Origin: an uncultured Candidatus Melainabacteria bacterium
GTDB lineage: Bacteria > Cyanobacteriota > Vampirovibrionia > Gastranaerophilales > Gastranaerophilaceae
DNA length: 17,636 nt
Assembly: GCA_934675225.1 (NCBI GenBank)
Contig: CAKUQA010000002.1
Span: 1 to 17,636, forward strand
Direction of reading: 5' to 3'
The position numbers were made by a program, and so were the translations under genes. The notes beneath the pieces were generated by a model. It made no database searches, was not told where the DNA came from, and was given only the letters and a program-made list of their open reading frames with translations. Below are positions 14,880 through 17,636 of this stretch, in pieces; within the stretch, counting starts at the first letter, position 1, and every line of letters starts with the position of its first letter.

Positions 14880-16496
14880 TTAATCAACAACTTGAATTCT
14901 GCCATCGTCTTTTAATTCAATTGGGGCATTTAATTTTTTGACATAATCACAAGTTAGTTTGTCTTTGTCGTAGTCAAATTTTTCGTCGATTTCTCCTTTT
15001 TCTATTTTATTAGAAATCAAGTTATCCCCACCTGATGCTAAGAAATCGTCTGTTGCTACAGAATAAACTTTATCTGTGCGAGGATTATTTATATCAATTG
15101 GAATTTCTTTACCTTCTTTATCAATAAATGTCGCAGATTTAAGTTCACCATTTTTGCTAACTGAATATTTTAAACCGGAAGGCATTATTATTCCTGGTTT
15201 ATGTCCTGGGTCATTGAATGATTTTGCACCTTTTTTCAATGCGTCAACAAGTTCTTTTTCTGTTAATTTTAACTTGACCATATTATTTTTTAACGGAACA
15301 ACTTCAAATACTTGATGCGAATCTAGAGGGCCAGCTTCAAAGAAACCGCGAATATTTCCGGCATTAATTATTGCTAAATCCGTTCCACATTCACTTCTAA
15401 CAGCATCCATAATCAAAAATGCATTTGGATTTGGATCAAGCAATCTTTCTTTTGTAGGGCCTGTTGCCGTTTTTATTTCTCCAAGCTGCTCAGGTTTACC
15501 TAAAATTTGCTCAAATACACCTTTCATAACTCTATTACGTTTAAAGATGTTTGAAGGCGTAACATTGTTTTGAACTTTTACAATTACACCTTTATCATCA
15601 TCCCAAGTAATTTTCAAATCTCCGAAATACTCACCGTCTTTTCCAGCTTGAGTTATTATTACAGGTTCGTTGGATTTAGAAGTTAAAAGATTTTTTCCGG
15701 CTTCTACTCCTTTCAACAAATCATGAGTATGGCCACCGACAATAACGTCAATTCCGGAAGTCTCTTGGGCTAATTTTTGGTCTTTTGTTAAACCACAGTG
15801 AGACAAAAGTATAACTTTGTTTATACCTTGTTTTTTATATTCATCAACTACTGTTTGAACATCTTTTATAGTTTTTTCAAAGTTGTCTACACCTATTTGT
15901 TTACGAGAATCATTATCACGAATTCTTTCATGTAAATCCGGAGGCGCCAAACCTATAATTGCATATTTATGTCCATTCTTTTCAAGAACAAAAGATTTTT
16001 CAATTACACCATCTAACGGATTTCCTTTAGGAATTTGCAAATTTAACCCTAAACTTTTAAATTTAGCACCTTTTTTGCTTTCAGCAATTTCCGGAGGATT
16101 TGCATCATATTCATGGTTGCCGTCTGATGTAGCTTCTACTCCTAAAGCATTCATATAAGTATTTGCAGCTTTAACAATATGAGCATCTGCACCGGCGGAG
16201 ATATCACCGGCAGATAAAACTAATTTGTCTGCTGTAGAATTTTTTGTATTAAAGTCATATAATTCTTTGGCGGAATATATTCTAGACATATTACCAAGTC
16301 TACCATGATTATCATTTATATAAAAAATATCGGTTGTCGAATATTTTGGAGAATTATCTGCTTTTTTATCCGACTTTTCAAACGTATCTTGTTTCGGTTG
16401 GGGATTTGTTTTAATTGGAGTTGTTTGTGTAGACTGATTTTGGGCTGCATTTGCTCTAAATGTTACCTTTGACAAATTTGTTAATGATATATTCAT
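14880..16496 (-). CDS. 5'-nucleotidase/metallophosphoesterase family protein
   Basis: A 538-residue member of the UshA/CD73-type 5'-nucleotidase family. The N-terminal metallophosphoesterase domain has all metal-binding motifs: NDNHG (61-65), SAGDIS (95-100), GNHEYD (126-131), SHCG (232-235) and GGHTHD (254-259). The C-terminal substrate domain has NAGNIRG and FLASGGDN (loop that stacks the base). It would remove phosphate from nucleotides or related substrates. Unusually, there is no signal peptide: the protein opens with NISLTNLSKVTFRAN and a Gln/Thr/Lys-rich linker (residues 16-50). That short KVTFRAN-type opening recalls N-termini I associate with proteins of this bacterial group, of unknown purpose. 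ATG 16496 has AAAGGTG upstream. It follows the papain-like gene by 64 bp in the same direction. Confidence 0.9.
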   Translation of the reverse strand: MNISLTNLSKVTFRANAAQNQSTQTTPIKTNPQPKQDTFEKSDKKADNSPKYSTTDIFYINDNHGRLGNMSRIYSAKELYDFNTKNSTADKLVLSAGDISAGADAHIVKAANTYMNALGVEATSDGNHEYDANPPEIAESKKGAKFKSLGLNLQIPKGNPLDGVIEKSFVLEKNGHKYAIIGLAPPDLHERIRDNDSRKQIGVDNFEKTIKDVQTVVDEYKKQGINKVILLSHCGLTKDQKLAQETSGIDVIVGGHTHDLLKGVEAGKNLLTSKSNEPVIITQAGKDGEYFGDLKITWDDDKGVIVKVQNNVTPSNIFKRNRVMKGVFEQILGKPEQLGEIKTATGPTKERLLDPNPNAFLIMDAVRSECGTDLAIINAGNIRGFFEAGPLDSHQVFEVVPLKNNMVKLKLTEKELVDALKKGAKSFNDPGHKPGIIMPSGLKYSVSKNGELKSATFIDKEGKEIPIDINNPRTDKVYSVATDDFLASGGDNLISNKIEKGEIDEKFDYDKDKLTCDYVKKLNAPIELKDDGRIQVVD

Positions 16497-16560
16497 ATTT
16501 TTTCACCTTTTATTAAATTAAACACCGTCAAGATTTTTTTTGCTTAATTTTTACTTTTTA

Positions 16561-17636
16561 TTAAGCAGCTTGTCCGATTTGATTTCTTTCCAACACAATA
16601 GCTTGTGGCTGTGGAGTTACTTGGGATTGTTGTTGAATTGAATTTTGCTGCATTGTAGCAGAATTTTGATTTTGTTGTTGTTTTTTTAGTTCTTTGTATG
16701 ATTTTAAACCTTCTACCCAGTTTTCTACAAAATTTACATCATTAGAAACTACTGATTGCGGTAAAGCAGCATGATGAATTTTTGGAAGTAAAAAGTCCTC
16801 CGAATACTCTACAGGTTTAGACACATTGTCATCAGTATCATTACAAATAAATGTCATTTTACCGTTTTTATCAGTTCTTGTTCCCGTAATTGTAATTTCA
16901 TGACCATTTATAATTGTATTGTTGCCATCAACCTGAGTATAACCAATGATTACATTTTCACCCATTTTTAAAGCATCGGTAATCTGCTTTTTCATCGTAT
17001 TAAAATCTGTTTCATATCCTGTTAATCTTGCATTTTCATCAACTGTTTGATAAGTTACGGATAATTTGTTTTTATCCTCAACTACAGATTCTGTAAAAGT
17101 TTTTTCAAATTCAATCAACCCTTTATCATTTTGATTAAATTTACCACTTCGCTTATCTGTTAAAGAATCATAAGATTGCTGAGAACCTATTTGCATAAAT
17201 GTAGATTGCATCAGAACATCCAATGGAGAACGTTCATATTTATCTCTATCAACAGTTTGAATATGTGCTCTGACTATAGCATTTTTATCAGGAGCAAAAG
17301 TCAAGTTTGCTTTATCAAAATCTTTTGCCTCATAAGGAATTTCAAAAGCATTTAACAACCAGATTGCATCCAAAGTATTGTCAGCCAAATTATTCATTTT
17401 AATACTTTTTTGAACAGACATATTTGGAGAACTTAAACCTTCTGCAAATCTTGCAAATTCCGCAGGATGTTTATCTGCCAAATTATATTCAATGCTTGAA
17501 GCAACACATGTTCCGGAATGCTCAACATTTATGTCAGCATTCTTATCAGTTTCTAACGCTGCCGCCTGAGCCTGAAATTGAGATGGAATGTTTCCAAATT
17601 GTTGAGTAATAACATGCGGATCATAAATTGTATTGA
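16561..17636 (-). CDS. Possible papain-fold cysteine peptidase-like protein with Gln-rich tail (N-terminus outside window)
   Basis: The frame is open from the window edge to a stop at 16561, so 357 residues are visible and the start is off the edge; the internal TTG at 17481 is not a convincing start. Possible catalytic elements are GTCVASSIEYNL (Cys43 of the visible part, in a small-residue context before a helix), GHEITITG (His245) and FICNDTDD (Asn/Asp 265-266). This is the Cys-His-Asp/Asn order of papain-like (C39/transglutaminase-like) folds. The last 50 residues are Gln/Asn-rich and probably disordered. No clear family name comes to mind; the fold call is inference. It is upstream of, and in the same orientation as, the nucleotidase gene. 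Confidence 0.6.
   Translation of the reverse strand, partial: NTIYDPHVITQQFGNIPSQFQAQAAALETDKNADINVEHSGTCVASSIEYNLADKHPAEFARFAEGLSSPNMSVQKSIKMNNLADNTLDAIWLLNAFEIPYEAKDFDKANLTFAPDKNAIVRAHIQTVDRDKYERSPLDVLMQSTFMQIGSQQSYDSLTDKRSGKFNQNDKGLIEFEKTFTESVVEDKNKLSVTYQTVDENARLTGYETDFNTMKKQITDALKMGENVIIGYTQVDGNNTIINGHEITITGTRTDKNGKMTFICNDTDDNVSKPVEYSEDFLLPKIHHAALPQSVVSNDVNFVENWVEGLKSYKELKKQQQNQNSATMQQNSIQQQSQVTPQPQAIVLERNQIGQAA

Noticed and set aside
1..17636. CRISPR array, tRNA or rRNA genes
   Set aside because: No regularly spaced direct repeats and no cloverleaf or ribosomal RNA sequence were recognised on either strand.

Overview
The window is AT-rich, densely coded DNA, probably from a gut-associated non-photosynthetic relative of the cyanobacteria (Melainabacteria/Vampirovibrionia, order Gastranaerophilales). 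The clues are a prepilin with the AFTLAEVLITLGIIG type of N-terminus, a cytoplasmic-looking protein opening with an NLSKVTFRAN-type tag, a flagellar/type III export gene beside a small sigma factor, and the low GC. This assignment rests on remembered sequence style, not on a database comparison.

Layout. Positions 1-960 (minus) hold the N-terminal half of UvrB. A plus-strand membrane protein of unknown function (1057-2163) runs tail-to-tail into, and overlaps, a minus-strand CpaE/CpaF-like ATPase pair (2072-4599). Next comes a prepilin-like gene (4653-5675). Its likely start (5824, with promoter and ribosome binding site) is cut off from the reading frame by a run of ten G, and its leader is filled with repeat-like GC-rich DNA. 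Two tandem PlsC-type acyltransferases (5960-7334) diverge from a large phosphohexomutase (7435-9699), which ends in an intrinsic terminator. A frameshifted gene (9745-10612) follows, possibly with an ADP-ribosyltransferase-like fold, then a SulP anion transporter (10686-12299). On the plus strand lie deoC (12353-13006), flhB (13098-14174) and a sigma-70-family factor (14202-14864). The right end holds, on the minus strand, a 5'-nucleotidase-like phosphoesterase (14880-16496) and the C-terminal part of a protein with papain-fold-like motifs (16561-17636).

How the genes fit together. The window is mainly housekeeping and envelope functions (DNA repair, phospholipid acylation, sugar-phosphate mutase, deoxyribose-phosphate breakdown, anion uptake). 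Mixed in are surface or secretion genes (CpaE/CpaF, prepilin, FlhB with a sigma factor). No mobile element with a transposase, no CRISPR array, and no tRNA or rRNA gene was seen.

Most notable observations: (1) the G10 tract in the prepilin gene, which could act as an on/off switch; (2) a repeat-derived leader before the prepilin cleavage site; (3) a second gene broken at a G run; (4) a recurring promoter geometry in which the -10 box lies exactly 6 nt before an ATG with no Shine-Dalgarno, pointing to leaderless mRNAs for uvrB, cpaE and sulP and perhaps the sigma factor; (5) a CpaF-like ATPase whose Walker B/glutamate region is degenerate.
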